Shown here: positions 44,256 to 51,932 of the stretch, piece by piece
Position numbering within the stretch: position 1 is the first letter of the stretch
How the letters are laid out: every line of letters begins with the position of its first letter
Assembly: GCA_963809545.1 (NCBI GenBank)
Contig: CAWEKD010000005.1
Coordinates: 248,001 to 312,000, forward strand
DNA length: 64,000 nt
Source of the DNA: Natronosporangium sp035305625
GTDB taxonomy: Bacteria > Actinomycetota > Actinomycetes > Mycobacteriales > Micromonosporaceae
Reading direction: 5' to 3'
Program-made: the position numbers and the translations under genes
The notes under the pieces: model-generated
What the model saw: only the letters and a program-made list of their open reading frames with translations
What the model was told of the DNA's origin: nothing
Database searches by the model: none

Positions 44256-44837
44256 GTGCGTGCGTGGTACCGACGTTGGCAGACGTTGATCGGGGAGGCG
44301 TGGCGGTTCGGCCTAGTCGGCGCCACCAATGTGCTAATCAACTTTTTACTCTTCAACGTGCTGGTGGTGACCTGGTTCAGCGACAGCGAACTCAAGGCCA
44401 ATGTGGTCGCCACCGCGTTCGCCACCACCAGCTCGTACCTCATGAACCGGGCCTGGACCTTCCGGCACCGCAAGACCGACCGGATCCGCCGGGAGTACGT
44501 GCTGTTCTTCCTGTTCAACGGCATCGGCTTGGGGATCGAGCTGGCGGTGATGGGGCTGATCAAGTACGGCCTGGGCCTGACCGCGCTGTGGGCGATCAAC
44601 CTGGCCAAGGTGGCCGGGCTCGGGCTCGGCACCGTGTTCCGGTTCTGGACCTACCGCACGTTCGTGTTCGCCGGTCCACGGCCGGTCCCGACCGACGCCT
44701 CTCCCGCCCACACCTCCGCCTCGGCGGCCGCCTCCGCCTCGTCTGACCTGTCCCAGTCGCCCCTGCCGGCCGGCGCCTCCAGCCCGGAGCTGACGCCGCC
44801 GCCCCCGACCACCCCGATCGCCTCCAGTCGGTCATGA
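44256..44837 (+). CDS. GtrA family membrane protein, copy 2
   Basis: A 193-residue paralog of the preceding gene with the same four-helix plan: AWRFGLVGATNVLINFLLF, NRAWTFRHRKTDR, EYVLFFLFNGIGLGIEL and VFRFWTYRTFVFA. It adds a 45-residue Ala/Ser/Pro tail, probably disordered and cytoplasmic. The stop overlaps the start of the MaoC-like gene (ATGA). Two adjacent GtrA proteins may form a heteromer. Confidence 0.88.
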   Translation: MRAWYRRWQTLIGEAWRFGLVGATNVLINFLLFNVLVVTWFSDSELKANVVATAFATTSSYLMNRAWTFRHRKTDRIRREYVLFFLFNGIGLGIELAVMGLIKYGLGLTALWAINLAKVAGLGLGTVFRFWTYRTFVFAGPRPVPTDASPAHTSASAAASASSDLSQSPLPAGASSPELTPPPPTTPIASSRS

Positions 44838-45349
44838 CTACCTCGGCATATGAACCGGCCCGCTCCGGCACCGGCGGAGTGCCGGAGCTGTACTGGGAGG
44901 ACCTCACCCCCGGACGCCGCTTCGACCTCGGGCTCACGGTGGTCGACCGGGCCGAGATGGTGGCGTTCGCGGAGCGCTTCGACCCGCAGTGGTACCACGT
45001 GGACGAGAAGCTGGCGCAGGCCAGCCCGTACGGTGACCTGATCGCCAGCGGGTTCTTCACGGTCAGCTTGTTCATGCGGGCGTACGTGGATCACCTGCTG
45101 TCCCGGGCGGCCGCCGACGCCTCCCCCGGCCTGGAGGAGCTACGGTGGCTGGCCGCGGTGTACGCCGGGGACCGGTTGGCCACCGAACTGCTGGTGGTCG
45201 GACAGGCGCCGTCGAAGGCCAAGCCCGGGTGCGGGACGGTCATCCTACGGGGCACCATGACCCGGGTCGCCACCGCGGCCGGGCCGGTGGACCCCCCGGT
45301 ACCGGTGCTGCGGACCCAGTTCCGCGGCTGGTTCCACCGCCGCGGCTGA
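44834..45349 (+). CDS. MaoC-like hot-dog dehydratase domain protein
   Basis: A 171-residue single hot-dog protein. YWEDLTPGRRFDLG is the usual first strand, and the hydratase motif is FDPQWYHVDEKLAQ followed by GDLIASGFFTVSLFMR. The Asp/His pair is present, so (R)-enoyl-CoA hydratase activity is possible. Its coupling to gtrA may be only positional. Confidence 0.85.
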   Translation: MTTSAYEPARSGTGGVPELYWEDLTPGRRFDLGLTVVDRAEMVAFAERFDPQWYHVDEKLAQASPYGDLIASGFFTVSLFMRAYVDHLLSRAAADASPGLEELRWLAAVYAGDRLATELLVVGQAPSKAKPGCGTVILRGTMTRVATAAGPVDPPVPVLRTQFRGWFHRRG

Positions 45350-45401
45350 CCGGTCGACCGCAGCGGACCGCCGGCGGGGCCCACCCGGGGCACGGAAACG
45401 A

Positions 45402-45986
45402 TTAGGCCGGTGTGGACGGCGGGGTGGGCGGCTGCTGCTGCCGCTCGCTGAACTGCTCCAGCATCTCCCGGAACTCCTCGTCGCTCAGGGAGTGCCGGTC
45501 CCGGTCGGCGTCCACCAACTCGTACAGCAGCGTCTGCACCCGGTGCACCTTGGGCACATCGATCAACTGGGTGGTGCCGTCCTGGCCCGCCGACTCAATC
45601 ACCAGGGTGCCGCAGCCGAAGAGCCGGTCGATCAGGGTCTGGTTCATGGTGTGGTTGTTCACCCGGTGCAGCGGGATGTCCCGCCGCTCCCGGTGGAAGA
45701 TGCCGAACTGCAGGATCACCCGCTCGTTGGTGAAGATGTAGTGGGTGGTCCGCCACACGATCCACGGCCACACGGTCAGCCACAGCACCAGCACCAGCGC
45801 GACCGCGCCGAGCACATACAGGACGATCTGCCAGACGTCCCCCTCCGGCAGAAACAGCCACCCCGCCACGAGCGCCGCCACGCACAGCACCAGCACCATT
45901 ACCGGCCGCGCCAATTCCCGCCAGTGCGGGTGCAGGTGCATGACCACCTGCTCGTCGTCGGTGAGGATGTTCTCCGGAAAGCTCAC
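45402..45986 (-). CDS. PH-domain (bPH2, DUF304-like) membrane protein
   Basis: A 194-residue protein with two closely spaced membrane helices (residues about 28-70) followed by a bacterial PH domain: WRTTHYIFTNERVILQFGIF, in part, and RRDIPLHRVNNHTMNQTLIDRL, in part. A Gln/Pro tail ends it. It sits beside birA in the same arrangement as in mycobacteria (Rv3278c beside birA). Function unknown. Confidence 0.88.
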   Translation of the reverse strand: MSFPENILTDDEQVVMHLHPHWRELARPVMVLVLCVAALVAGWLFLPEGDVWQIVLYVLGAVALVLVLWLTVWPWIVWRTTHYIFTNERVILQFGIFHRERRDIPLHRVNNHTMNQTLIDRLFGCGTLVIESAGQDGTTQLIDVPKVHRVQTLLYELVDADRDRHSLSDEEFREMLEQFSERQQQPPTPPSTPA

Positions 45987-46053
45987 GGCGACAGACTAGT
46001 TCCTGGTCGCCACCGGCGCATCCGACGATCAGTCCGGCCCACCGCCGGTCCGG

Positions 46054-46926
46054 TCACCGGCCGCCGGCGGTGTTCTCCGGCGTGGCCCGCAGGTGCACGA
46101 TGTCGGCGGCGGCCACCTCCTGCCGACCCGTGGGAGTAGACAGTACGAGTCGACCGTCCGGGTCCACCCCGACCACGGTGCCGATCAGCTCATCTTCGCC
46201 CGGCAGCACTGCTCGCACCGGTCGCCCCACGGTGGCGCAGGCCGCCAGGTAGGTCGGCCGCAACCCACACCGGTCGGCGTCCCCGCCGGCCGCCCGCCAC
46301 CGCTGATACCAGTCCCCGACCCGATCCAGCAGCGCTCCCGCCAGCGCCACCCGGTCCAGGTTGGTGGCCCCGGCCAACGCCAGGGAGGTGGCGGGTGGGG
46401 CGTCCGGCGCCCGGGGCGGCAACTCTGCCGGCCCCACCGTGACGTTCAGCCCGATCCCGAGCACCACCGCGTCCCCGGCCACCTCCGCCAGCACCCCCGC
46501 GCACTTGCCGTCGGCCACCAGCAGATCGTTCGGCCACTTCACCTGGGCGGTGAGCCCGGTGACCGCTCCGACCGCCTCCACCAACGCGACCCCGGCCAGC
46601 AACGGCAGCCAACCCCACTGCGGTACCGGGGCGGGTGGCCGCCCCGGGGTGGATTCGGCGGGGCGCAACAGCACGCTCAACGTCAGCCCGGCCCGGGGTG
46701 GGCAGCTCCACCGGCGCCCGATCCGCCCCCGGCCCGCGCGCTGGTGCTCGGCCACCACCACCAGCCCCTCGGGCTCCCCGTCCCACGCTGCCTTGATCAC
46801 CTCGGCGTTGGTGGAGTCAGTCTCGGCCAGCACCACCACCCGGCGCCACAACCGGTCGGGGCGCAGTACCGCCCGACGCAGCGCGTCCGGGTCGAGTGGT
46901 GCCCGCGCCAGCAGGGTCGGTTCCAC
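46054..46926 (-). CDS. birA: Biotin--[acetyl-CoA-carboxylase] ligase
   Basis: BirA makes biotinyl-AMP and attaches biotin to the lysine of carboxyl-carrier domains, here probably AccA (59.8 kb). The 290-residue protein lacks an N-terminal HTH, so it is the non-repressor type. Motifs: DSTNAEV, GRGRIGRRW, KWPNDLLV and a C-terminal SH3-like domain (LIGTVVGVDPDGRL). GTG 46926 with TACGGT six bases upstream is preferred to ATG 46953. Confidence 0.93.
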   Translation of the reverse strand: MEPTLLARAPLDPDALRRAVLRPDRLWRRVVVLAETDSTNAEVIKAAWDGEPEGLVVVAEHQRAGRGRIGRRWSCPPRAGLTLSVLLRPAESTPGRPPAPVPQWGWLPLLAGVALVEAVGAVTGLTAQVKWPNDLLVADGKCAGVLAEVAGDAVVLGIGLNVTVGPAELPPRAPDAPPATSLALAGATNLDRVALAGALLDRVGDWYQRWRAAGGDADRCGLRPTYLAACATVGRPVRAVLPGEDELIGTVVGVDPDGRLVLSTPTGRQEVAAADIVHLRATPENTAGGR

Positions 46927-46932
46927 CGCCCC

Positions 46933-46938
46933 ACCGTA
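46933..46938 (-). promoter_or_regulatory. -10 box of leaderless birA
   Basis: TACGGT (minus strand), GGGGCG, then GTG at 46926. Confidence 0.6.
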
Positions 46939-46949
46939 CCGGCCGGTGA

Positions 46950-47567
46950 TCATGCCCGAGGTCCGGCCGGGGGGATCTCCCCTCGGCGGGTGGGTCGGCC
47001 CCGGGTGGTGCGGTGGATGCTCGACGAGCGGGTGGTGGGGGAGATCGACCGGGAGGCCAGTCGCTGCGCGGCGCGGGGGACGGTCCGCCCCGGCACCGGC
47101 GCCCGCCCCACCGCGCGGACCGTGGCCTGGTCTCCGGTCACCGGGGCCGGGCGGCGCCGCAGCGGGGACCAGCGCACCGGCCAGCGCCGGGTCGGCTCCC
47201 GCCGCACCGGCGGCTGCGGCCGTGGATCCCGGTGGACCGGGCCCCGGCGGACCGGCGGCTGCCGCACCGGGCCGCTCCGAACCGGCTGGCGGATCGGCGG
47301 CCGGCGGGTGAGCAGCCAGCGGCTGAACGGGCGCCGAAACGGCGACCACCACAGGAACCGGCTGCGGGTGCCGGTGCGTTGGAACGGCGCGGTCAGTGCG
47401 GACGCCAACAACCGAGAACCGACCAGGGCCAACACCGGTCCCCACCGGGCGGCCAGCCGAGCACACACCCGGCGGACTGGGCGCAGCCAGCGGATCCCCA
47501 GCTCCTCCTGGAATCCGACCAGGACGCCGACGCCCCCGAGCAGCAACGCGACGCCGAGGAGCAACAC
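46950..47567 (-). CDS. Putative membrane protein with Arg/Pro-rich repeat tail
   Basis: A 205-residue ORF. The first 70 residues look like a real protein: one membrane helix (LLLGVALLLGGVGVLVGF) then LGIRWLRPVRR and a second weak hydrophobic stretch. The remaining 130 residues are low-complexity, with irregular PVRRxPV and PVRQPP units, strongly basic. It ends just before the birA start and begins 76 bp from the divergent pccB start. A conserved small membrane protein with a disordered tail is plausible; the tail could also be partly non-coding. Confidence 0.45.
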   Translation of the reverse strand: MLLLGVALLLGGVGVLVGFQEELGIRWLRPVRRVCARLAARWGPVLALVGSRLLASALTAPFQRTGTRSRFLWWSPFRRPFSRWLLTRRPPIRQPVRSGPVRQPPVRRGPVHRDPRPQPPVRREPTRRWPVRWSPLRRRPAPVTGDQATVRAVGRAPVPGRTVPRAAQRLASRSISPTTRSSSIHRTTRGRPTRRGEIPPAGPRA

Positions 47568-47631
47568 ATGCCGGTTAACGATCGGGACTAATCACCCGAA
47601 ACGCCATGAAGGTCAACAGCGGCTGAGTCGC

Positions 47632-47637
47632 TACCAT
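47632..47637 (+). promoter_or_regulatory. -10 box of leaderless pccB
   Basis: TACCAT, CCAAGC, then GTG at 47644. Confidence 0.65.
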
Positions 47638-47643
47638 CCAAGC

Positions 47644-49278
47644 GTGACCGCACAGCACCCCGAGCCGCCGGCGTCGGTCGCCGACCTGACCGGCAAGCCG
47701 CCCGCTACCGCACCGGACCTCCAGACCACCGCTGGCAAGCTGGCCGATCTGCAACGTCGACTGGACGAAGCGGTGAACGCCGGCTCCGCCCGCGCAGTGG
47801 AGAAGCAGCACGCCCGCGGTAAGCAGACCGCCCGGGAGCGGATCGACCAGCTGCTCGACCCGGGCTCGTTCGTGGAGCTGGACGAGCTGGCCCGGCACCG
47901 CTCCACCAACTTCGGGCTGGAGGCCACCCGCCCGTACGGCGACGGTGTCGTGACCGGGTACGGCACCGTGGACGGCCGGCCGGTGGCGGTGTTCTCGCAG
48001 GACTTCACCGTGTTCGGTGGCTCGCTGGGCGAGGTGTTCGGCGAGAAGATCCTCAAGGTCATGGACTTCGCCATGAAGACCGGCTGCCCGGTGATCGGCA
48101 TCAACGACTCCGGCGGCGCCCGCATCCAGGAGGGCGTGGTCTCCCTCGGCCTCTACGGCGAGATCTTCTACCGCAACACCCGCGCCTCCGGGGTGATCCC
48201 GCAGATCTCACTGATCATGGGACCGTGCGCCGGCGGCGCGGTGTACTCGCCGGCGATCACCGACTTCACGGTGATGGTCGACCAGACCAGCCACATGTTC
48301 ATCACCGGCCCGGACGTGATCAAGACGGTCACCGGGGAGGACGTCGGCTTCGAGGAGCTGGGCGGGGGGCGCACCCACAACACCCGCTCCGGCAACGCCC
48401 ACTACCTGGCCAACGACGAAGCGGACGCGATCGACTGGGTGAAGGCGCTGCTGTCGTACCTGCCCAGCAACAACCTGGAGGACCCGCCGACATACGACGC
48501 CCCGGCCGAGCTGGCGCTGACCGACGACGACCTGGCGCTGGACTCGCTGATCCCGGACTCCGCCAGCCAGCCGTACGACATCCACGCGGTGATCGAGGCG
48601 GTGCTGGACGACCGGGAGTTCCTGGAGGTCCAGCCGCTGTTCGCGCAGAACATCGTGGTCGGGTTCGGCCGGGTGGAGGGGCGCTCGGTCGGGGTGGTGG
48701 CCAACCAGCCCATGCACCTGGCCGGCACTCTGGACATCGACGCCAGCGAGAAGGCCGCCCGGTTCGTCCGGTTCTGCGACGCGTTCAACATCCCGATCCT
48801 GACCTTCGTGGACGTGCCCGGGTTCCTGCCCGGCACCCAGCAGGAGTGGAACGGGATCATCCGCCGGGGCGCCAAGCTGCTGTACGCGTACGCCGAAGCC
48901 ACCGTGCCCAAGGTCACGGTGATCACCCGCAAGGCCTACGGCGGGGCGTACGACGTGATGGGCTCCAAGCACCTGGGCGCGGACATGAACTTCGCCTGGC
49001 CGACCGCGCAGATCGCGGTGATGGGTGCCCAGGGGGCGGTGAACATCCTCTACCGGCAGGAGCTCGCCAAGGCGGAGGATCCGGACACCCGCCGCGCCGA
49101 GCTGATCAAGCAGTACGAGGAGACGCTGGCCAACCCGTACATCGCCGCGGAACGCGGCTACGTGGACGCGGTGATCCGCCCCGCCACCACCCGGATCCAC
49201 GTGGTCCGGGCGCTGCGGGCGCTGCGGAACAAGCGGGACAGCCTGCCGCCGAAGAAGCACGGCAACATCCCGCTCTGA
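47644..49278 (+). CDS. pccB: Acyl-CoA carboxylase beta subunit (carboxyltransferase)
   Basis: The carboxyltransferase of the acetyl/propionyl-CoA carboxylase. In 544 residues it shows ARGKQTARERIDQLLDPGSF, GGARIQEGVVSL, GPCAGGAVYSPA, and in the second half PGFLPGTQQE and ITRKAYGGAYDVM, all conserved in the AccD5/PccB group. It works with AccA and AccE; methylmalonyl-CoA for odd-chain metabolism and polyketides is the usual product. The leaderless GTG 47644 sets the start. A hairpin terminator follows. Confidence 0.95.
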   Translation: MTAQHPEPPASVADLTGKPPATAPDLQTTAGKLADLQRRLDEAVNAGSARAVEKQHARGKQTARERIDQLLDPGSFVELDELARHRSTNFGLEATRPYGDGVVTGYGTVDGRPVAVFSQDFTVFGGSLGEVFGEKILKVMDFAMKTGCPVIGINDSGGARIQEGVVSLGLYGEIFYRNTRASGVIPQISLIMGPCAGGAVYSPAITDFTVMVDQTSHMFITGPDVIKTVTGEDVGFEELGGGRTHNTRSGNAHYLANDEADAIDWVKALLSYLPSNNLEDPPTYDAPAELALTDDDLALDSLIPDSASQPYDIHAVIEAVLDDREFLEVQPLFAQNIVVGFGRVEGRSVGVVANQPMHLAGTLDIDASEKAARFVRFCDAFNIPILTFVDVPGFLPGTQQEWNGIIRRGAKLLYAYAEATVPKVTVITRKAYGGAYDVMGSKHLGADMNFAWPTAQIAVMGAQGAVNILYRQELAKAEDPDTRRAELIKQYEETLANPYIAAERGYVDAVIRPATTRIHVVRALRALRNKRDSLPPKKHGNIPL

Positions 49279-49305
49279 CCGACTTGCACCGCGCTGGCAC
49301 ACTGT

Positions 49306-49321
49306 GCCCCCGTCCGGGGGC
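49306..49321 (+). terminator. Hairpin terminator after pccB
   Basis: Seven-base perfect arms GCCCCCG/CGGGGGC with a two-base gap, 27 bp after the pccB stop. Confidence 0.65.
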
Positions 49322-49360
49322 TGGCTGTGTCAGATTCGCTGGTGAAGGAGGTGCGTCGCG

Positions 49361-49574
49361 GTGACCGTCCCCCTCCAGCACCACTCGGCCCGTGGACCGA
49401 GGAGGACTACTCCGGCTCGGTGAGACCCCGGACCGAGTGGAGCTGGTGGACGGGAGCCTGATCGTGAGCCCGGCGCCGAGCAAACAGCAGCAGCGCCCCG
49501 CCACCACCATGATGTGCCGGGTGACGGTCATGGCTCCACCCCTATCCGACCAGCTCGACCAGGGCCGGCCATAG
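49361..49574 (+). pseudogene. Truncated Uma2-family nuclease remnant
   Basis: Uma2 (DUF820) signature pieces occur in three frames: VTVPLQHH from a GTG with AAGGAGG upstream, then GPWTEEDY in a second frame, then LRLGETPDRVELVDGSLIVSPAPSKQ in a third, of which only short segments are quoted. The catalytic C-terminal half of about 110 residues is missing; the frame ends at 49574 within the opposing peptidase gene. It is a decayed copy, since at least two frame breaks and a large deletion coexist. Confidence 0.7.
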
Positions 49575-50270
49575 GAGCAACTTAACCGCGTACCCCACCG
49601 CCGCGAGGTTGATCAGACCGAACACCCCCACCCACAGCAGCCCCGGCAGATGGGTGAGCCGCCCCAACTGGTCGGCATCGGACTGAGGCGAGCCGCGCCG
49701 CCACCGGCTGGCCTGCAGCTCCGCCACCGGTCGGATCGCCCCGATCAGCAGAAACCACACCAGCGCGTACCCGAACCCCGCCTGTACGTACGGATCGGCG
49801 TACCAGGTGACCACGAACACCAGCCCGCCGGCGACGAGCATCGCCACCAGCCCGTACAGGTTGCGGATCCACAGCAGCATCACCGCCAGCAGCGCCAGGG
49901 CCAGCCACAGCAGCAGCGCCACCCGACCCTGTCCCAGCAGCCATGCCCCACCCACGCCGAGCAGGGCCGGGGCTGGGTAGCCGGCCAACAGGGTGAGGAT
50001 CATGCCCAGCCCGCGGGGCTTGCCGCGGGAAACGGTCAGGCCGGAGGTGTCCGAGTGCAGCCGGATGCCGGACAGCCGACGCCCCACCAGCACCGCTACC
50101 AGCGCGTGCCCGCCCTCGTGGGCGATGGTGACGCCGTGGCGGGCCACCCGCCACACCGGCCGGACCGCCACCACCACCAGGGCGAGCGCGGCGGTGCCGA
50201 CCACCACCGCGGCGGTGACCGGATCACTGGTGGCCAGCAGCCGGTCGGTGAATTGCGAGAGGTGGTCCAC
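49542..50270 (-). CDS. M50B-like membrane metalloprotease
   Basis: A 242-residue polytopic protein. HEGGHALVAVLVGRRL carries the HExxH-like zinc site (His-Glu-Gly-Gly-His) at the end of the second helix, then about five more helices follow. Such M50B-like proteins occur across Actinobacteria without known substrate. The GTG start lacks a strong ribosome-binding site. The end overlaps the Uma2 remnant on the other strand. Confidence 0.85.
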   Translation of the reverse strand: MDHLSQFTDRLLATSDPVTAAVVVGTAALALVVVAVRPVWRVARHGVTIAHEGGHALVAVLVGRRLSGIRLHSDTSGLTVSRGKPRGLGMILTLLAGYPAPALLGVGGAWLLGQGRVALLLWLALALLAVMLLWIRNLYGLVAMLVAGGLVFVVTWYADPYVQAGFGYALVWFLLIGAIRPVAELQASRWRRGSPQSDADQLGRLTHLPGLLWVGVFGLINLAAVGYAVKLLLWPALVELVG

Positions 50271-50390
50271 GGCCGATCAGCCTGCCACAGATCCCCGCCC
50301 CCGCCTAGGGGGTGGATCGGCGGTCGGTCGATGGGTTCCGAGGGGTGATCTACCGCCGCCCCAGGCTGCCGGGTTCGGTCGGCGGGCGCA

Positions 50391-50396
50391 TAAGCT
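50391..50396 (+). promoter_or_regulatory. -10 box of leaderless accE
   Basis: TAAGCT, seven bases, then ATG at 50404. Confidence 0.6.
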
Positions 50397-50403
50397 GCCA
50401 GGC

Positions 50404-50625
50404 ATGGCCGAGGAGAAACAGCCGCTGCTGCGGGTGGTCCGGGGCAACCCGACCGAGGAGGAGCTGGCCGCGCTGGTGGGGGTGGTGGTCGCCGCCGCCG
50501 CGCAGACGTCGCCTACCCAGCCGACGCCGCAACAGTCCGCCTGGGCACGGGTCGGTCGGTTCCGCCCCGCCCTGCCGCCCTACCGCGGCCCGGCCGCCTG
50601 GCGCGCCGCGGTCCAGCACCGCTAG
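50404..50625 (+). CDS. accE: Acyl-CoA carboxylase epsilon subunit
   Basis: A 73-residue protein with the epsilon-subunit core LLRVVRGNPTEEELAALVGVV at the N-terminus (short part quoted) and a C-terminal SAWARVGRFRPALPPYRGPAAWRA. It stabilises the alpha-beta carboxylase complex. It stands 1.1 kb from pccB with the M50-like gene between, and is followed by a gene block that separates it from maf and accA. Confidence 0.9.
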   Translation: MAEEKQPLLRVVRGNPTEEELAALVGVVVAAAAQTSPTQPTPQQSAWARVGRFRPALPPYRGPAAWRAAVQHR

Positions 50626-50644
50626 CCCGCCGCCTGCCTGATCG

Positions 50645-51718
50645 TCAGGTCTGGGCCCTGTCAGCAGCGGCCTCAGCCGACGCCAAGATGGCATCGAGCT
50701 GGCTCGCTTTAATCCCAAGCGCTCGCGTCAGCATTACAAATGCTACGACCTGGCATAGCCCGATGTCATTGAGTGACGCCTTCCCAAGGGACTGCTCCTC
50801 GCCCAACGCCCGACGGACGACCGACTCAAATATCATGTGGCCTTGCGGGACGTTCAACTGCCTCCGGACTCGGTATACCCAGTTGGCGATGACACGAATG
50901 TCTTCGTCCTCACGAAATGCCAAACGCGCCACCTCCGCCAGCGCGGATTCGGTCAGGCGGTAGGTGTGAGCATTCGACCATACATCCGCTGCCTTCATCT
51001 CTGCTTTAAGGGCATTCCGGGCAGGCTTGTCATCCAGCGCGGAGGCTCTGAGCCAGAGCGCAACTGTGGTGGTGGGTTTTCCACTCGGCCTCCGGCCGAT
51101 TAGACGAATAATACCTCGCTTGACAGAGCCAGATCTCTTGGACCGCGACCGAACAGTCGCCTTGGGATTGCTAGCGCTGCTGACAGGAAGGACCGTATTT
51201 AACCTATACGCCATCAGCAGAACGAGGCCGGCGGCGGTCGCATTTTGCGCCAGCTGCTCAGCCTGAGCGATCAGCGCATCCAGTTCAGACTCGGACAACC
51301 GCAGGTCTCTGATGAGCTCGAGCAGAAAATCTGCATCGACCTCAGTGAGCGCGCCGATATCCACCTCATTCGCGAGATAGAGCTCACCGAGCGCGATCCG
51401 AATCTGGACTTCCGCGGCATGGAGATCCACCGACTCCCCAGGGAACTTTCGCTGACTCAGCTCCCTGATATACGTCGTCACTTGACGTATGTCGACGTCG
51501 GATGGAAACCGCTTTCGGATAGCCAGCGTTAGCGCAGAGCTGAGAATAAATTCCAGAGCTGGCTTGTTGTCGTTGTCCCACTCCCGCGCAGCCTGAGCGA
51601 TGTCGTCATCTATGACGCCCTCGCGCAAGTTGGACATGCGCAAGCGAGGGTCTTTCAAGATCGCCCGCACCAGCCGCCCGCCTGCGGTCTTGGGGCGCTC
51701 CTGGGTGGCATCGGCCAT
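50645..51718 (-). CDS. Unknown protein A, internally duplicated helical repeat (DIR motif)
   Basis: A 357-residue, mostly helical soluble protein, no signal or membrane helix. Its two halves align: residues about 16-155 and 222-350 share the order L-x-D/R...SALxLAxRxxF, xDVDIRxV/EDIRVI, ALGELYLA/ALGEEQSLG, LxLSESELDAL/LGIKASQLDAI and a final xAE. The DIR triplets fall at 76-78 and 273-275. The linker (155-221) is basic (RSRSKRSGSVKR). The next gene encodes a paralog. Base composition is lower in GC than neighbours: two hand-counted 60-base lines give 36 and 33 G+C, against 40 in a pccB line. ATG 51718. No known family recognised. Confidence 0.8.
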   Translation of the reverse strand: MADATQERPKTAGGRLVRAILKDPRLRMSNLREGVIDDDIAQAAREWDNDNKPALEFILSSALTLAIRKRFPSDVDIRQVTTYIRELSQRKFPGESVDLHAAEVQIRIALGELYLANEVDIGALTEVDADFLLELIRDLRLSESELDALIAQAEQLAQNATAAGLVLLMAYRLNTVLPVSSASNPKATVRSRSKRSGSVKRGIIRLIGRRPSGKPTTTVALWLRASALDDKPARNALKAEMKAADVWSNAHTYRLTESALAEVARLAFREDEDIRVIANWVYRVRRQLNVPQGHMIFESVVRRALGEEQSLGKASLNDIGLCQVVAFVMLTRALGIKASQLDAILASAEAAADRAQT

Positions 51719-51932
51719 GGGAGACCACCTTCACGCTCTTATCCACTAAGGACAATTTACCACCGCTGAGGCGATATCAACAAAGATGGACCGATCTCAA
51801 CCAGAGCGCCGAGCGCCGCCAGGCGACCACCGTCTGACAGGGGCGATATGAACACCTTTCCGACCGGCCAGATCAGGCATCAGCACCAGCTTCCACTAAC
51901 GCCGGAATGAGATCGAAACTTCTCGATTAAAG

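Noticed and set aside
47284..47560. CRISPR or tandem-repeat array suspected from the repeated PVRR-coding DNA
   Set aside because: Units are irregular in length and sequence, without constant repeats or unique spacers.
46093..47643. In-frame 517-codon extension upstream of pccB
   Set aside because: It runs antisense through birA, is Arg/Pro/Gln-rich, and pccB has its own leaderless start at 47644.
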